From Saturnia japonica (taxonomy: Eukaryota; Arthropoda; Insecta; Lepidoptera; Saturniidae), in assembly GCA_033032175.1 (NCBI GenBank), contig CM065313.1, forward strand, positions 13,183,327 through 13,247,326: 64,000 nucleotides of DNA, read 5' to 3'. Numbering within the stretch: the stretch's first letter is position 1; every line of letters begins with the position of its first letter. The translations under genes were made by a program, and so were the position numbers. The notes beneath the pieces were generated by a model. That model did not search any database. It was given only the letters and a program-made list of their open reading frames with translations, and was not told where the DNA came from. This document shows, one piece after another, positions 1-11,893 of this stretch.

Positions 1-895
1 TCATAATTATACGAAATCTTTATAGATGACTCAATAAAATACGTTTGTATTCACAAACATAAAAATAACTAAAATAACATCGCGTCGTGACATTTAACGA
101 TGAATCATGCTTCATAAGGTCATCGACTAATGCTAATTTAACATGGCCTCTACATAAAATTCTGGTTTAGCCTCTCTCTAAGTACATGAATTGAGGGCAG
201 TCGTCCGATTACAACCCGTTAGATTATATGTAGAAGGACTGACCAACGGGAATGTCGCTAAAGTTGTCCTGAATATTAAATCAACTGTCAAATAAAATCC
301 AATGAACATTATGGTATGCGGAACACCGTTACTGAGTGATTCCAAACATTTTATTCAGGCATTGGGCACGGAAACGAAGGCACCAATACACAATTTAAAT
401 ATTTCAGATTATTTAATCGGTGATTCATGTTAAAAAGCGAGTTTATTGGTTAATTAAAAATATTCACATTTACATGGACGTGAACATCTGTTAAAACGTT
501 GGTTTTAGTATTTATTAACGATTTATGGAAAGTAAAGTGTTTATTAACACAACTTTTAACATAATTGGTTTCTCAAACTTCTATATAAAATAATAATATT
601 ATCGTATAGTTATTTCATATTTTATTTATTTAACATAAATTTTTTATTTTTTTTATTTGCTGTTATATTTATAAGAAATATTACCAGCCTTATGCCATTT
701 CATTTATATTCTAGCCCGTTATTTAAGTAAATGTCAGCTTAGTTTTGTCGATAGCCTTTTTGAATGTTAGTCCTAATAAGTGATATAGAGGTCAAGTAAA
801 ACAAAACCTAAACCACAGAGGTAGCAAGTTTTATTCATACTGGGAAGACAGAATTTATATTAAGTTTGTTCTGATCAAGAGCGTTCTGAATAACT
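1..895. other. AT-rich stretch without recognisable gene
   Basis: No open frame with coding character and no repeat I can name. Runs of A and T around 590-660 are the only visible structure. Confidence 0.5.
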
Positions 896-1250
896 AGCGC
901 TATGTCCGCGGCTTTATCCGCATCATAGTTGAGTTAAATACAACCTTATGTATTGAATATGAAAAAATTATTAAACACGTATTTTTTTACTTTCTTACTG
1001 AATTGCTAAAAACCTATTTCATAGATCTATCTTCCAAAATGACGGATTTTCATACGAACTTTTATCCCCTTGTTCACCTTACCTTACCTTGTTATACCCA
1101 AAAATTCTTCCTTGAACCAAAAGGAACCCGTATGCAAGTTTTCACGGTCCTAGCCGTAGTCGTTTGGGCTGTGCGTGTTGATATGTCAGTGGTCAGTCAG
1201 TCAGTTATTCGTTTATATATACGGATAAATGAATTCTATCCATCAGTCAC
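896..1250 (+). repeat. Interspersed repeat, copy 1 of a three-copy family
   Basis: The segment begins near a 'ccgcggctttatccgc' motif. It continues through 'tttactttcttactgaattgctaaa', 'gacggattttcatac' and a short GTCAGTCAGTCAG run, in the same order as 26125-26545 and, shorter, 2640-2865. The frame open at 1003-1263 lies wholly inside this repeat and is not a gene. The head resembles the 'gtgcccgcggcttcgctc' end of the Helitron-like repeats at 8546 and 44035, so this may be a diverged relative. That link is inference. Confidence 0.55.
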
Positions 1251-1254
1251 GATG

Positions 1255-2639
1255 CGAATATGACGATATTTAGAAATTATTATATTTACAAATATTATAT
1301 TTTTATATCACAAAAAAAGGACGTCATTAAGCTAAAGTTTTATTATTTCAAACATGTTGAAGACCTAGAAAAATATGAGTTTTTCGATTTAACTGTATAA
1401 AAATCAGTATATTAGAGGCCCTCTTCAGTGAATATTATCCATAAATATGCACCAGATTCATATCATATAATATGTGTTATAATGCTGTATATAATGAGTA
1501 TAATTATAATATACTCGCCGCGAATTAAAATAAAACTGTCTAAAAGGAGCTAAGAATTACAGAAAAATATAATTCCTTTCTGCAACGTAAGTTTAAAGTA
1601 GGTGGTAGGTATATATGTACAATATAATTATTATTATAATTTTCAGATCGTTCCAAATCTCAAAGGTAATTTGGAAAGTAGATTGACAGTGTTCCAGGTA
1701 ATAAACTTTAATAAATGTTAGGTATTATATTATAACGATATAAGCGATAGTTGAGAGGCGTCTGTACGTACACACTTTCACATGAAGCACACGTGGCTAC
1801 TATTTTTGAGTTACGATTCGAAGAAAGTGAGAGGTTTATGCGCTTTTTCTTTACTTAATGTGTTTGAGCACTTGCGTATGAGTCGCCCGGATTGGTGTGC
1901 GTAACGTAAAGTATGCGAGAGTAACTGGTAGTTGAATGAAAGTTTAGGTAAATATAGTTATCAACATATTTGGGCTATTATGCAATATAATGTGAGAGTA
2001 CAAGTAGAATGGAAGACCTGATACAAAATTTAATCATTTCAATAGAAATTTGTAAAGGGCCTTTATGAATTTTAAGTGTATTAATCGCAAAAATATATCA
2101 GTCCCTGCAAATGGTATAAAGCCTTTAATCACTTTTGGAAATTCTGCGAAGGTCAGTACACTAAGATAGAAACAAAATATTTTACTATTTAATTTTACAA
2201 CAAAAAGACTATATTGGAAAGCCATATATAGATTTCAAAAGCTCAGTCGATAATGAAACCTACCGTATTTATCTACCTACTAAAACATAAAAGGAATTTA
2301 AGTCAATTTAAAACTCTCTTGTCTGGTTTACATTTGTCGTAGTTCTAAATTGTATTGTTTAAAAATTGGTTTCTAATAAGTAATTTATAAAGTTCTAATT
2401 CGATGTTCATGATAGTTAATTTAAAATTTCAAACTAAATATGACGATTTTACAGTAATACAAATAATAACGGTATATACACGTGCGTGACATCTCATTAT
2501 CTTCGATGCTAATAAAAGACGAAAATACGGTCACTTAGAATGTATCGAATAACCTACATATTATATTTATTACAATAATTAGTGTAATTGGTTGAAATGT
2601 ATCGCTATTAAGTTTAACAGATAGCTCCATATGTTAAAC
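1255..2639. other. Non-coding stretch, nothing recognised
   Basis: I see only short AT-rich frames, the longest a 63-codon minus-strand frame at 2034-2225 with no motif. Confidence 0.5.
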
Positions 2640-2865
2640 TGATGTTTTGCCTGCGGCTTCGCTCACTAAACTAAGATTACTGTTATGACTCGACTTTTTA
2701 CTTTCTAACTGAATGTTAAATACCAATGTTCTTAGATCTATCTTAAAAAAGACGGATTTTCATAAATCCTTTCTTAGAGCTCGCCTACAATCTAAAAGGA
2801 ATGCGTATGTAAATTTTCTTTCGGTAATAATTACGTCAGTTATCCCTTTATATATATGTATATAT
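2640..2865 (+). repeat. Interspersed repeat, truncated copy 2
   Basis: Starts at 'gcctgcggcttcgctcac' and shares the central block ('tttactttctaactgaatg', 'gacggattttcata') with 896-1250 and 26125-26545. It stops after 'gtcagttatccctttatat'. Confidence 0.5.
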
Positions 2866-3639
2866 ATGCAATATAAATAATAATATGTAACTTTATATCT
2901 ATGTTGACATACAAAGAAGACATTTTTTTAAATCCGTAACCACAGGCATATTAAAAAATATTGCTAACTGCACAGCAAACTAAAGTTTATTAAAATTATG
3001 TTAAGATGTTTATCTCTGTAGTGTCGAAAAAGCCTGCGACCCAGTTCGTGTACTATGCAATATGTTTCACTAACAGCAACAGATGTGTCATATAACACAC
3101 AGGCTAGGCGGTGGTATAGGCGATATGTGGATATTTTATTATCGTATAAAAATATCCATGTATCAAAATGGTTTAACGAGTATTTTTTTTTTAGTTTGAA
3201 TACACGGAACATGAAACTAGACAGAGAGGCGCAAAATAAACATTTTACTTTAATTATGAATATTAATATCGCATACACATCCATTTAGGGTTGGCAGGTA
3301 TAGAAAAGTCTGTAACAGTACCTACAGTCAATGTTCGAATGACACTGGCAGTGAAGTCGCTCCGTTTAAGGTTTGTTAGGTTTCTGTCACGTATTATTCG
3401 TACGTGTACCGTTTGTCGGTCAGTGGCGAGTACCGCACGTCCGACTTTCCATTGCATCAGAAACAAAACTACTCGTAAACCGAAAAATATCTCTCTTCAT
3501 AAAAAAAATCAAGTAAATATATTTTTCTTATGTCTTGTTAATAATGAACTCATTGGAAAGAACAGATATTTATAACACATACATTCAATATAAATATACC
3601 TACTTAATAAGTATAGGAAAAAGTGATAATGATGTAAAG
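2866..3639. other. Stretch with overlapping two-strand frames, no gene supported
   Basis: Frames of 60 to 106 codons overlap on both strands between 2964 and 3575. Base composition is slightly richer in G+C at 3290-3470. Their translations show no family motif, signal peptide or repeated domain, and two-strand overlap of this kind is expected by chance. A conserved single-exon gene is unlikely, but a non-coding exon cannot be excluded. Confidence 0.4.
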
Positions 3640-3925
3640 GAAAAAAAGCATTATTATATTTTTTATACTCCTAAGTCGGCAAACAAGCATACGACCCGTC
3701 TGATAATAGATAGGTAGCCTATAGACGCTAGTAATATCATGGGTATCACTAGGTAGTTCGTTGCCCACCTTGAGTCCTCCTTCCCCAAGGAGCTCTAGAA
3801 ACCGAACTCACCGCAGGAAATCAACACAAGGTTATTTGATCTTCTGTAGGGTAGAGGTATTCCACCAGTCGAGAGAGAAATCTCCAAATAAATTTGTGCG
3901 TGCCCTACCTCCCTTAACTTAAAAG
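3640..3925 (+). repeat. Retroposon fragment, family B copy
   Basis: Contains the block 'ggcaaacaagcatacgaccc', then 'gtagcctatagacgc', and ends 'gtgccctacctcccttaac'. The same order is seen at 17205-17410, 48970-49235 and, reversed, at 10195-10345. The sequence type is very common in Lepidoptera. I read it as the 3' part of a retroposon, but the parent element is not in the window. Confidence 0.55.
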
Positions 3926-4366
3926 TAAAGATTTCGTACCGCAGTTTAATTTAGTTGCGTTGTCTGATACACTTTCGGTAATTTTATTTCATGGCAATTG
4001 TGGGCATCCATAATTCTACTAAAGTCCCATAATTTTAATTATTCTTGTAAGCTTAAAAATATCTGTAACAAGATGGTGGCTCCCTAAATAAATCTGTCCA
4101 GGGAGTTTTTACGGCAACTTAAAATGCATATTTCTGGTTATTATTAATTATAATCCACTTTACTCGTGAACAATAACCAAACTACAACGTGAAATACTGG
4201 CAAAAAAAGCTACATAATATTGGGAAAAATAAAGTAAGCTTATGAATTTATTACACAACATCAAATCCTGCCAAAAACTCCCACTAAGTACCTACATTTA
4301 CTAGTGATGCTCATTTATACATATCGAATGAAAATACATGAAAGTTCATAATTTAATTAATAAATA
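3926..4366. other. Spacer between two repeats
   Basis: AT-rich. A block near 4010-4190 ('attcttgtaa...aaaatat', 'ccactt...gaacaataacc') recurs in diverged form near 36160-36310, so part of it is probably another old interspersed repeat. Confidence 0.4.
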
Positions 4367-4668
4367 CTAACGATCGTCCTAAGGTTGAAATTGGACCATT
4401 CTAAACAATGAGTATTATCTACATCACTTGCCGTCACTTTTCGTTGAGTGACAATTTCAATATTCTAAGTTCAATGGCACTGGTCATTTTAGGATTCGCA
4501 GTATTCATTTATTTAATTTACTATATTATTAGTAACAGATATTATATAGATAAATTTTAGCTTTCTGCACTCCGTCTCCACATAAACTGTAACCATGCCA
4601 AATCTCAGTATTCCGTGCACGCAATACGCTTAAAAAGGGGTAGAAAGCTCCACGTATTTATATATAGA
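4367..4668 (-). mobile_element. Non-autonomous Helitron, family H1 (diverged copy)
   Basis: Read on the minus strand it starts TCTATATATAAATACGTG at 4668, preceded by A. It ends near 4367 with 'CGATCGTTAG', a one-base decay of the family terminus GCGATCGCTAG. The internal blocks 'gtgcacgga', 'ttgaacttag' and 'aaaagtgacggcaagtgatg' match the copies at 9087-9427 and 43245-43904. Known Helitron hallmarks are a 5' TC, a 3' CTRR and insertion between A and T. All three are visible in the better copies. No Rep/helicase coding remains. Confidence 0.7.
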
Positions 4669-7600
4669 TAATTATTTTTCATTACACAAAGTCATTGCAG
4701 TCGTATAAAAACTTATATATTTAAGCTTTTTAACTAAAATAAATTATTCTGTTCTTTAAAAGTTAGAATTATTTAATTAAATCTAAGGCCACACTTTAAC
4801 GGCCCTAGACAGTAATTAGTCTGGAGAAAGCCAACACAGAGCGTTTAGTAATTCCGTGGTGAAACGCGACTAGAGACTTAGGTTTAAATGACTTTGTCGG
4901 TCAGTGTGTCATTTTAAGAGCAGCAAGCAGTTACTTCAAGTTTTACTACGTTTGAAATATATTTTATAACAAAATAAATGGATACCACTTAAAAGTTTCA
5001 TATTCTACATACAGAAAGCCATCAAAATGAAACGTATGCCTTATGAAATTTTTTTAAGAACTGCCATTGAAACAAAATATGTTACGAGTACTTAGTTACT
5101 TGCAAATAATTTTGCTGATTATAATTGCGTTCAGCATGTTTCGGCAGTACTTACTTGCAAATGGTGAACCTAATGGCATATAGACATTAGACAATCAACT
5201 TGTCTTCCAAGATTCGTGAAATGTGTGACTGACAGTGAGTAATTAACGACGCGCGAAAGTTATCGTTGATAAAGAAGTGCGTCTGTTCCCAAGACTGTTT
5301 TTTGTTGAAATATTAATAGTATTGTTTGACTTTAATTTGGAAGTTGTGAGAATAAGTATTACCTCGCCGATTTATGGTACATCTTTATTTAACTACCCAT
5401 TGACTGCTAGTGACTTGTTATTTCTTTCAATGTTTATTTCTCTGACCAAGTCTTTGTAATCGTAGTGAAAAATTTGGTTATAATTATTTGAAATTTTATA
5501 GATATAGCAATACAATATTTCATGTCAACGCGACATTATATCACAGTATTGAAGACCATTAATTTGTAACCTTTTACAATAAAAGAAATAAAAAAACCAG
5601 GATATTTTTTCCCAGTATGTTTTAAATAAAAAAACGTTCAAATTTTATCCTTTTCTTTGGAAATTAAACAGAATAGGTGGTGATTCAAAAGTACAATATC
5701 TAGATAAAGCCTTAGTGGCCTTTTCTATTCTCCTATTGCGCAGTAGCTCGGAAGAAAAACAGTCTTGAACGAGATTCTATCGAAGCAAAAAATCTCGTTA
5801 GAAAATGGGAAGTCAGTAGTTGGAAACTAGTTGCGCGGGTATTATATTCTCAGTACAAGTATCTTTATTTTCTTTAAGAATGAATTTAGCAAGCAAAGGA
5901 TTACTACGGCTTACCCAATCTTATTGTTATTATTCTTTTTCAATTAGGTATATAAAAAAGAGCTTACAGAATTATGAGATTATGTATTGCCAAGGAACTA
6001 ATTTAATTTTCTTAATTCTTTCAAAATTGTTCTCGACTGGCTGAACCTTGTTACTACACAGGATTTAATTAGGTACAATTAATAAAACTGATAATTAGTG
6101 CCGATAACCTAAAAAAAATTACATTAGTTTTTTAACATCCGTCAATGATTCCGTGCCTCTGAAGATTTATAAATAAAATCATTTTGAAATGATATTTCTT
6201 TAGTAATCATGAATAAAACTATTTTTTTTAATTTATATTTGAATTATTACAATATTTTTTTACAAAATGCTTGTAGGTACAAATCGATAGATTTTATAAA
6301 TACTTATTTATTTTTATATACAAGAATTGCTCACTTAATATAATCAGATGATGATTAAATCTAAGTATATTTTCTGATCGACCTTTTTCTATATTTTTTT
6401 TTGGTTCTTTGTTACTTATCTTAATATCTACATTGTATAATATAATATAGTTCTTTACTAATAGTGCAAAAGTACGTTTTTAGTGTAATTTATTCATATA
6501 ATCATTATTATAAAAAATTCAGGAGCTTATATCATTTACTGTCAAAATTCTTTTTCATTTACAATATTGTTTTATTTTTTGCTGGTTAAAATGTTACGTG
6601 GGCTCAGGTGATTCACGAAGCATGAATAACACAGAAAGGTTCGAATGAATTATCAATAAAGAATAAAGGAAGCACACAATAATAATCCCTTTTTTAAATA
6701 TTTTGTGTATGAACTCAATGCTAGATGCTAAAAGTATTTAAGCACAATAACCTATATTGATACTTTAAACACAGTTAATGCTAATTTTGCGAAGGTGCTG
6801 TGTTAGAACCTAATTAAGGATGTAGTGGAACCTACAGAAGCATTAGCGCCAAACATATTTCTTACGCAAAGCAGAAGTACTCGTGCTGCTATGCCCTGAA
6901 AAGTATCTTTAGCAATAAGCAATAACAAACAAGTCTGAAAAGTAATTAACCTATTACTAATTGGGTTCAAAACTATGGTCCTTTTTGAGGTTGGTCATAA
7001 GCAGTTATAGGCTGTAGCGACTACTAAACATCGAGTGAAATGCATGCCTGTCTATTATTTCTTATAAAAAAAAACGATAGTTTCATTTCAAGCAGTGTTA
7101 GACTTTTCATTAACCATCATGCAGCTCGACCTTTAACCTCTTCAATGCGTAATAGTTCTTCTTCTTCTTACCCCTTATCCTACATGTTTTCTTCTTCCAC
7201 ACTATCAAATATCTTCTCAGTATTCATCTTCAACGCTTAATAGTAAAATAGTAAAAATAACCCAAATTCGAATTACATTATATTAGTTAAATATAATTTT
7301 TTTATGAATTAACAATGGACTGAATCATTCACGAAGTGTTCATTCCTAATATAATGTTGTCCAAACAGATTACGGCAAAAACGTTAAATTAAAAAAATCT
7401 GTATTCACCTCTTTATTAAACACGTAAACACTCACTAAAAGCTACTATGGCTTCCCTCCCCTCAGGTAACTAAGGTTCATAATCATCGAACGTTTCTCTG
7501 CTACACTTCCGCTGTCAACAAGGATGCTACGATTATGGTGTGTAGATATCGAACTTCCCTAAAGGAGCAGGTGGCAATTATTATTACTAGCAACACTTTC

Positions 7601-7750
7601 CGTTCAATGAACCGACACCGTTACTCGATTTACACATTTAGCTCTTGCCATCGGCATACGAAATGACACAAATAACAATTCGTCAATTGGTTCTAAAAGA
7701 AATAGGATCGCGAACTGTTAGTTGGGTTATGGTAATCTTCTAATACCTAC
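4669..7750. other. Long non-coding stretch with one repeat scrap
   Basis: No gene is supported. Frames at 5277-5459, 5820-6044 and 7040-7240 are short, AT-rich and motif-free. At 6296-6348 a scrap reading 'tataagtgagcaattcttg'-like sequence on the minus strand matches the 5' end of the Helitron-like repeat at 45600-45770. Confidence 0.5.
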
Positions 7751-7754
7751 TTTT

Positions 7755-7990
7755 ATGACCATTGCGCTCTCAATAACAAATGACCACGGGTTAGGTAAGT
7801 GAATAGGTTATTAACCCGTATGATTAAGCTATACGACTGCGAAGAGGAGTAAAAGCAAGATAATGTTATGTATACCACATTGTTATTCAAACGCGACAAT
7901 CGTGAATGCATCCGCGCTCGTCGTTTCGCGGTTTTTTGCGCCGCCATTTTGTGTTCCATTACTTAGTAACTGTGTATCGTGAAATTGTCT
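7755..7990. promoter_or_regulatory. Possible small CpG-containing promoter or 5' exon
   Basis: Against AT-rich flanks, 7890-7965 is rich in CpG and contains GCCGCCATTTTGTG. On the other strand this reads CAAAATGGCGGC, the classic YY1/Pho-type element. On the minus strand the sequence also opens a frame starting at the ATG at 7959, with a basic start (MEHKMAAQKTAKRRA). Either a housekeeping-type promoter or a diverged coding first exon is possible. No downstream exon was found, so the call rests on composition and one motif. Confidence 0.2.
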
Positions 7991-8545
7991 TGTTTTTAGG
8001 TAAAAGTGAAAATAAAATTACGCATTTAGAAGATGATGTTTTGGTTTATGCGGTTGGAATGACAAATGTAAAAATATAACGCCAAATATTATATAGCTTT
8101 TATGACCCTGCCTCCGTGTTGAATGTTGTTACGTGTTAATGTTTATAATTTCATAGTACCTTAACTTTCTCTTTTGTTACGCAGCCATTGCAAGCTGTAG
8201 CATAGATCATCTCAATGAGACTTAAAAATGTAATGGAGAGAGAGTAACTAACTAAATAAGATTGTTGACATTGAATTGAAAAGTAGATATAGAATGGATT
8301 ATCAAGAATGATTCAATTCTTAATATTTCGAAAGCATAACTGATCATATTATATAATTTTATTTAAACTGACACTATTTATTCTTTATCCAAGATGATTC
8401 TATTGACTATTCTTGGTTTACTGAAAGACAAGACGCAGCTTAAAGCATAGCTCTAGAACCATGAAATAAGTAAGCACAGACCTTCTTTCTATATCATGGG
8501 TTTCTATATACTACTAAGAGAGGATTTTTGAAAATTTATTTCACA
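7991..8545. other. Non-coding spacer
   Basis: No open frame, tandem repeat or recognised element was seen here. Confidence 0.5.
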
Positions 8546-8950
8546 CTAGCTGTGCCCGTGGCTTCGCTCACGTGGACTACAGAATGCCTGCGCGAATCTT
8601 GCTCCCCAGCATCCGGCTATTTTAAAGACCAAAATGCTTATTGTGGGTGTTCCTTAGAAGATAGGTAGATGTATACTCGCTCAGACTTTTTTGTAGGTCT
8701 TTTTAATGCCTATAATTATTTGGTACATTAATTTGCTTTAAATCTTATGGTTTACTCAGTATAAGCCATTTAAGCACCGGAATTGATTCACCATGACCAG
8801 TTTTTTTTAATTTGTGCGGAACCCTAATTCTTATTCTAAAATTAAAGTGAAAGTCCCGTCAAAATCGGTCCAACCATTTCGGATATTACCCGGAACAAAC
8901 AGACAGACAGACAAAAATTTTTGAAATAGGCTTTTTGTTATTGTTATCGT
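8546..8950 (-). mobile_element. Helitron-like repeat, family H2
   Basis: On the minus strand the segment ends 'GCCACGGGCACAGCTAG', followed by T. The plus strand therefore begins 'actagctgtgcccgtggc'. A GC-rich 3' tip closing in CTAG before T fits a Helitron terminus. Its internal blocks (tctgtagtccacg, cacaataagcattttggtc, and a tail with 'cagacagacagac' on the plus strand) recur at 58865-59268 (plus) and 60328-60710 (minus). No coding capacity remains. Confidence 0.55.
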
Positions 8951-9086
8951 ATATACTTTCATATGCATTTAGTAAAAAAACTGTTATTTTGACATTACAA
9001 ACAGACACTTCAATTTTATTAATTGTATAGATTGGGCTTAAAAAAGGTTTATTCTTGAGATTTTGTCCATTGGCGCATGACTAGTA

Positions 9087-9427
9087 TCTATATATTAATA
9101 CGTGAAGCAAAATCTTTCGGTACCTTTTTAGGCATATTGCGTGCACGGAAGACAGATTTGGCATGGTTAAAGTTTACATGGAGAAGAAGTGCAGGAAGTT
9201 AAAATTTATCTATTATATCTGTTACTAATATATTGAATAAAATAAATTAACAACCTGACCAATGCTATTGAACTTAGACCCCCCAAAATATTGACATTGT
9301 TACTCAACGAAAAGTGATAGCAAGTGATGTAGATAATACTCATTGTTTATGAATACTGTAAATGACAAACATAAAATAGTCTGATCAAAAATCGCTGGTG
9401 GAATTTCGATCTTTGGGCGATCGCTAG
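9087..9427 (+). mobile_element. Non-autonomous Helitron, family H1 (best-preserved simple copy)
   Basis: It starts TCTATATATTAATACGTGAA at 9087 with A before it, and ends GGGCGATCGCTAG at 9427 with T after it. This is the A|TC...CTAG|T arrangement of Helitrons. The GCGATCGC just before CTAG is an 8-bp palindrome in the place of the usual terminal hairpin. At 341 bp it has no Rep/helicase frame and must depend on an autonomous relative. It shares its whole length with 43245-43904 once the hAT insertion there is removed. Confidence 0.8.
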
Positions 9428-9736
9428 TAAGACGTTAAACTAGATTTAAGCCTAAGTTGAGTTTTAATTTCACTAAATCGAATGTTTTGTCTCCTGTAAA
9501 ATAATTTAAAACTTACTTGTCCTGTGTGTGCTCCTGGGGTCCTCGTTTTGGTTGTTTAAGCAGCAGCCCTTTTTGTTACGAAAATATTTGACGTTTTTGT
9601 TGTGTTTCTTTGTTTTTCTTTAAGTTGCTTTTGTTTGTTTTTGTGTATCTATTGAAGTTTTTATAATAATACATACTTCTGTTTTATATGTATAAGTCTC
9701 ACGTTTTTACTTTTTACTTTTACGACTATTTAAGTT
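9428..9736. other. Spacer with T-rich low-complexity sequence
   Basis: 9570-9640 is a run of Ttt/Gtt-rich low-complexity sequence. No gene is seen. Confidence 0.45.
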
Positions 9737-9953
9737 AGTATGTACGTCATGTGACGCCACCGGACGGCTCCAACGGAAGACCAGCGCTGGTTGTTACAAC
9801 CAGTATTATGCTGAGCTGGGGCCGTTTTGTCGCAACTGGCATTTGATGCTCGATATGTAATAGGTTGTTGTAAATATATATATATTTTTTTAAACTTTCT
9901 ACGGTATGAAATGTCTTTGTAACAAATAAATATTTTTCTTTCTTTCTTTCTAA
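9737..9953 (+). mobile_element. 3' terminus of a non-LTR retrotransposon with a TTTC tail
   Basis: A moderately GC-rich block (9740-9850) with a 'ccggacggctcc' start leads into 'gtaacaaataaatattttt' and a (CTTT)n tail at 9936-9952. Simple-repeat tails of this type terminate several insect LINE clades. Only the 3' end is here. The 104-codon frame read backwards across it (9747-10061) is a shadow. Clade not determined. Confidence 0.5.
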
Positions 9954-10194
9954 TAATAATATCTTGTTTTCAGAATCCATTGCCAAATTTGATTTACTTA
10001 CTTTCATTAAATTTAATGTATTTCGCGTAATACAATCCTCAAATGAGGTGAATGCTTCCAAAAATCATAGAAACAAATGACGATGTTAAAATTTCATATA
10101 AAATTCCAGTGAATATTAATTAATACAATTAAATTCACTAGAACCATCAAACGAGGAAAATAAAATATATGCGTCTTGTTGTGTTCCTGCGGTG

Positions 10195-10345
10195 ACACGT
10201 CCAGTCTGAAGGCTCCAGACCTCCTTGGGGTAGGAGAGTTCAAGGTCGGCTACGTGCTAGTGATCGCTGTGGTATTAGAAGCGTTCATAGGCTACGGTGG
10301 CCGCTTACCTGCTTATTTGCCACTTTAGTTGTGTTAAAAAAATAT
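10195..10345 (-). repeat. Retroposon fragment, family B, inverted
   Basis: On the minus strand the order is a T-run, 'acaactaaagtggcaaataagc', 'ggtaagcggccaccgtagcc', then 'tatgaacgcttc', the same order as 3640-3925 and 48970-49235. Confidence 0.6.
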
Positions 10346-11189
10346 AGTAACTGTGATGCCAGACTCAAAAACTAGATAATATAAAAATAGTCAAATGAAC
10401 ATTGATATCTTATGGAAGATGTTTTTTAACGTGAGCTGATAAAGTGAATATAAAAAAAACTGGATATAATAAACATATTAAAATACTGTTATAACCTACG
10501 GGTGACAACATTGTTACACATGATGGACATCACCCTTCTCATCGCGTCGGTTGGTAAACAGAGCGCGCGTTCATAATTACTGACATACAGATACGTGAAA
10601 CCGCCAATTTCTCACAAGTATATCAAGCAATTTAAATCCAACATTATCTGTCTGGTACCATATAAAAAGCACGTGAAAATAAAAGATAATTGAAATAAGC
10701 AAGTCTGTCTTTAAACTGCACTGAGAATTAAAAGAAATTTTGTTTACATAATTTGAAAAATAAAAATCGTTACTTTTATTTCTTTTTAATGTAATACTGA
10801 TATTTGAGAAATTAAATACATAAACAATTAATAGTATGTACTATATATATATATGATATTATCCAGTTACATATAAATAATTTATTCGAAATTTCTTAGG
10901 TACTTTCGCTTGCAACAGATTAACAGCAGTTTTCAACTTCCTACACCAAAAAACGTTTAAATATTAAAAAAGTAATAAAAATAACTAAGAATATAAATAA
11001 ATTCAAATAATAAAACTTAAAAAAAAGACCTTATAAATAAATAAAAAAAATATAGTTGTATATACTATTTTTTATATTTAATAATACTGATTAAAAAATG
11101 ATACTTACTTAAAATATAATACATTACATAAATAATTATAATAATACATAATAAAATAAAAAATACTTTTTTTTAATAAAATAAATAAT
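10346..11189. other. Very AT-rich stretch
   Basis: From 10780 onward the sequence is almost only A, T and short A-runs, ending in A/T tracts next to the LINE tail at 11190. No coding signal is seen. Confidence 0.55.
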
Positions 11190-11700
11190 CATAAATCAAA
11201 ATATCTTTTATTCAATTTAGGCCCTAAGAAGGCACTTATAATGTCAAAACACTACCACCGGTTCGGAAAACATCCCAGACATCGAGAAGAACCGACAAGG
11301 AACTTATCTTTTCTTTTTTTTTTTTAAACTGGTTATACAGTATTTAATTATATACAGTTAGTATCATTTTCAGTATATGTACAGAAAAGGAATCACATCC
11401 AGAGATCACCATCATTCACGTAATCAGCCACCCTATAATACCCCTTTGACAATAAAACCTGCTTAACATGATTCTTGAACTTATTATCCGGCAAATCGCT
11501 AATGTGCTTAGGAAGTTTATTATAAAACTTAACACAATTACCTAAAAAACTTTTATTTGTTTTACTAAGTCTAAAAGACGGAATGGCTATTTTATATTTA
11601 TTTCTATATAGTATTGAAATTGTGTGTGTTAGTAACAAGTTCAAAACTGCCTTCATTTTTCCTAACATACATTATATTTTCCAAGATGTATTGGGAAGGC
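11190..11700 (-). pseudogene. LINE reverse transcriptase C-terminus plus 3' UTR, remnant
   Basis: The minus-strand frame 11393-11668 (91 codons) ends in a run containing FYNKLPKHISDLP and KNHVKQVLLSKGYYRVAD. I recognise this as the extreme C-terminal tail of insect non-LTR retrotransposon ORF2 proteins, downstream of the reverse transcriptase domain. The RT catalytic domain itself is absent, so the copy is 5'-truncated. The stop is followed by a 3' UTR of about 200 bp reaching an A-rich end near 11190. Tails of the same family lie at 28800-28950, 30415-30720 and 45800-46335 (all minus) and at 33650-33745 (plus). The clade cannot be fixed from this tail. The piece is not host coding sequence. 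Confidence 0.7.
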
Positions 11701-11787
11701 AAAGTTAAGATACCAAATTCTTAATTAAAAAGTATGTTGCAGATGAGACGTGAAATGAACCTCAACGCATATGTAACTGGTTATTTG

Positions 11788-11893
11788 GCGATCCGGATTA
11801 AATTTTGTTTTAGGTAAGGTCTTACTTTCCAAGTTTATCTACATAACTGTATTTTTTCTCTCATGCAAGGCACCAAGCGAAGCTCCGTCACCC
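11788..11893 (+). repeat. 3' end of a Helitron-like repeat, family H3
   Basis: The block 'aagcgaagctccgtcacccag' at the right end matches the 'aaagctcggtcgcccag' end of the copy at 45600-45770. A preceding block with 'aagtttatctacataactgtat' aligns to the same element. Confidence 0.4.

Noticed and set aside
2964..3575. Possible small gene with frames on both strands
   Set aside because: No motif, no splice-supported extension and equal openness on both strands. Chance is the simpler explanation.
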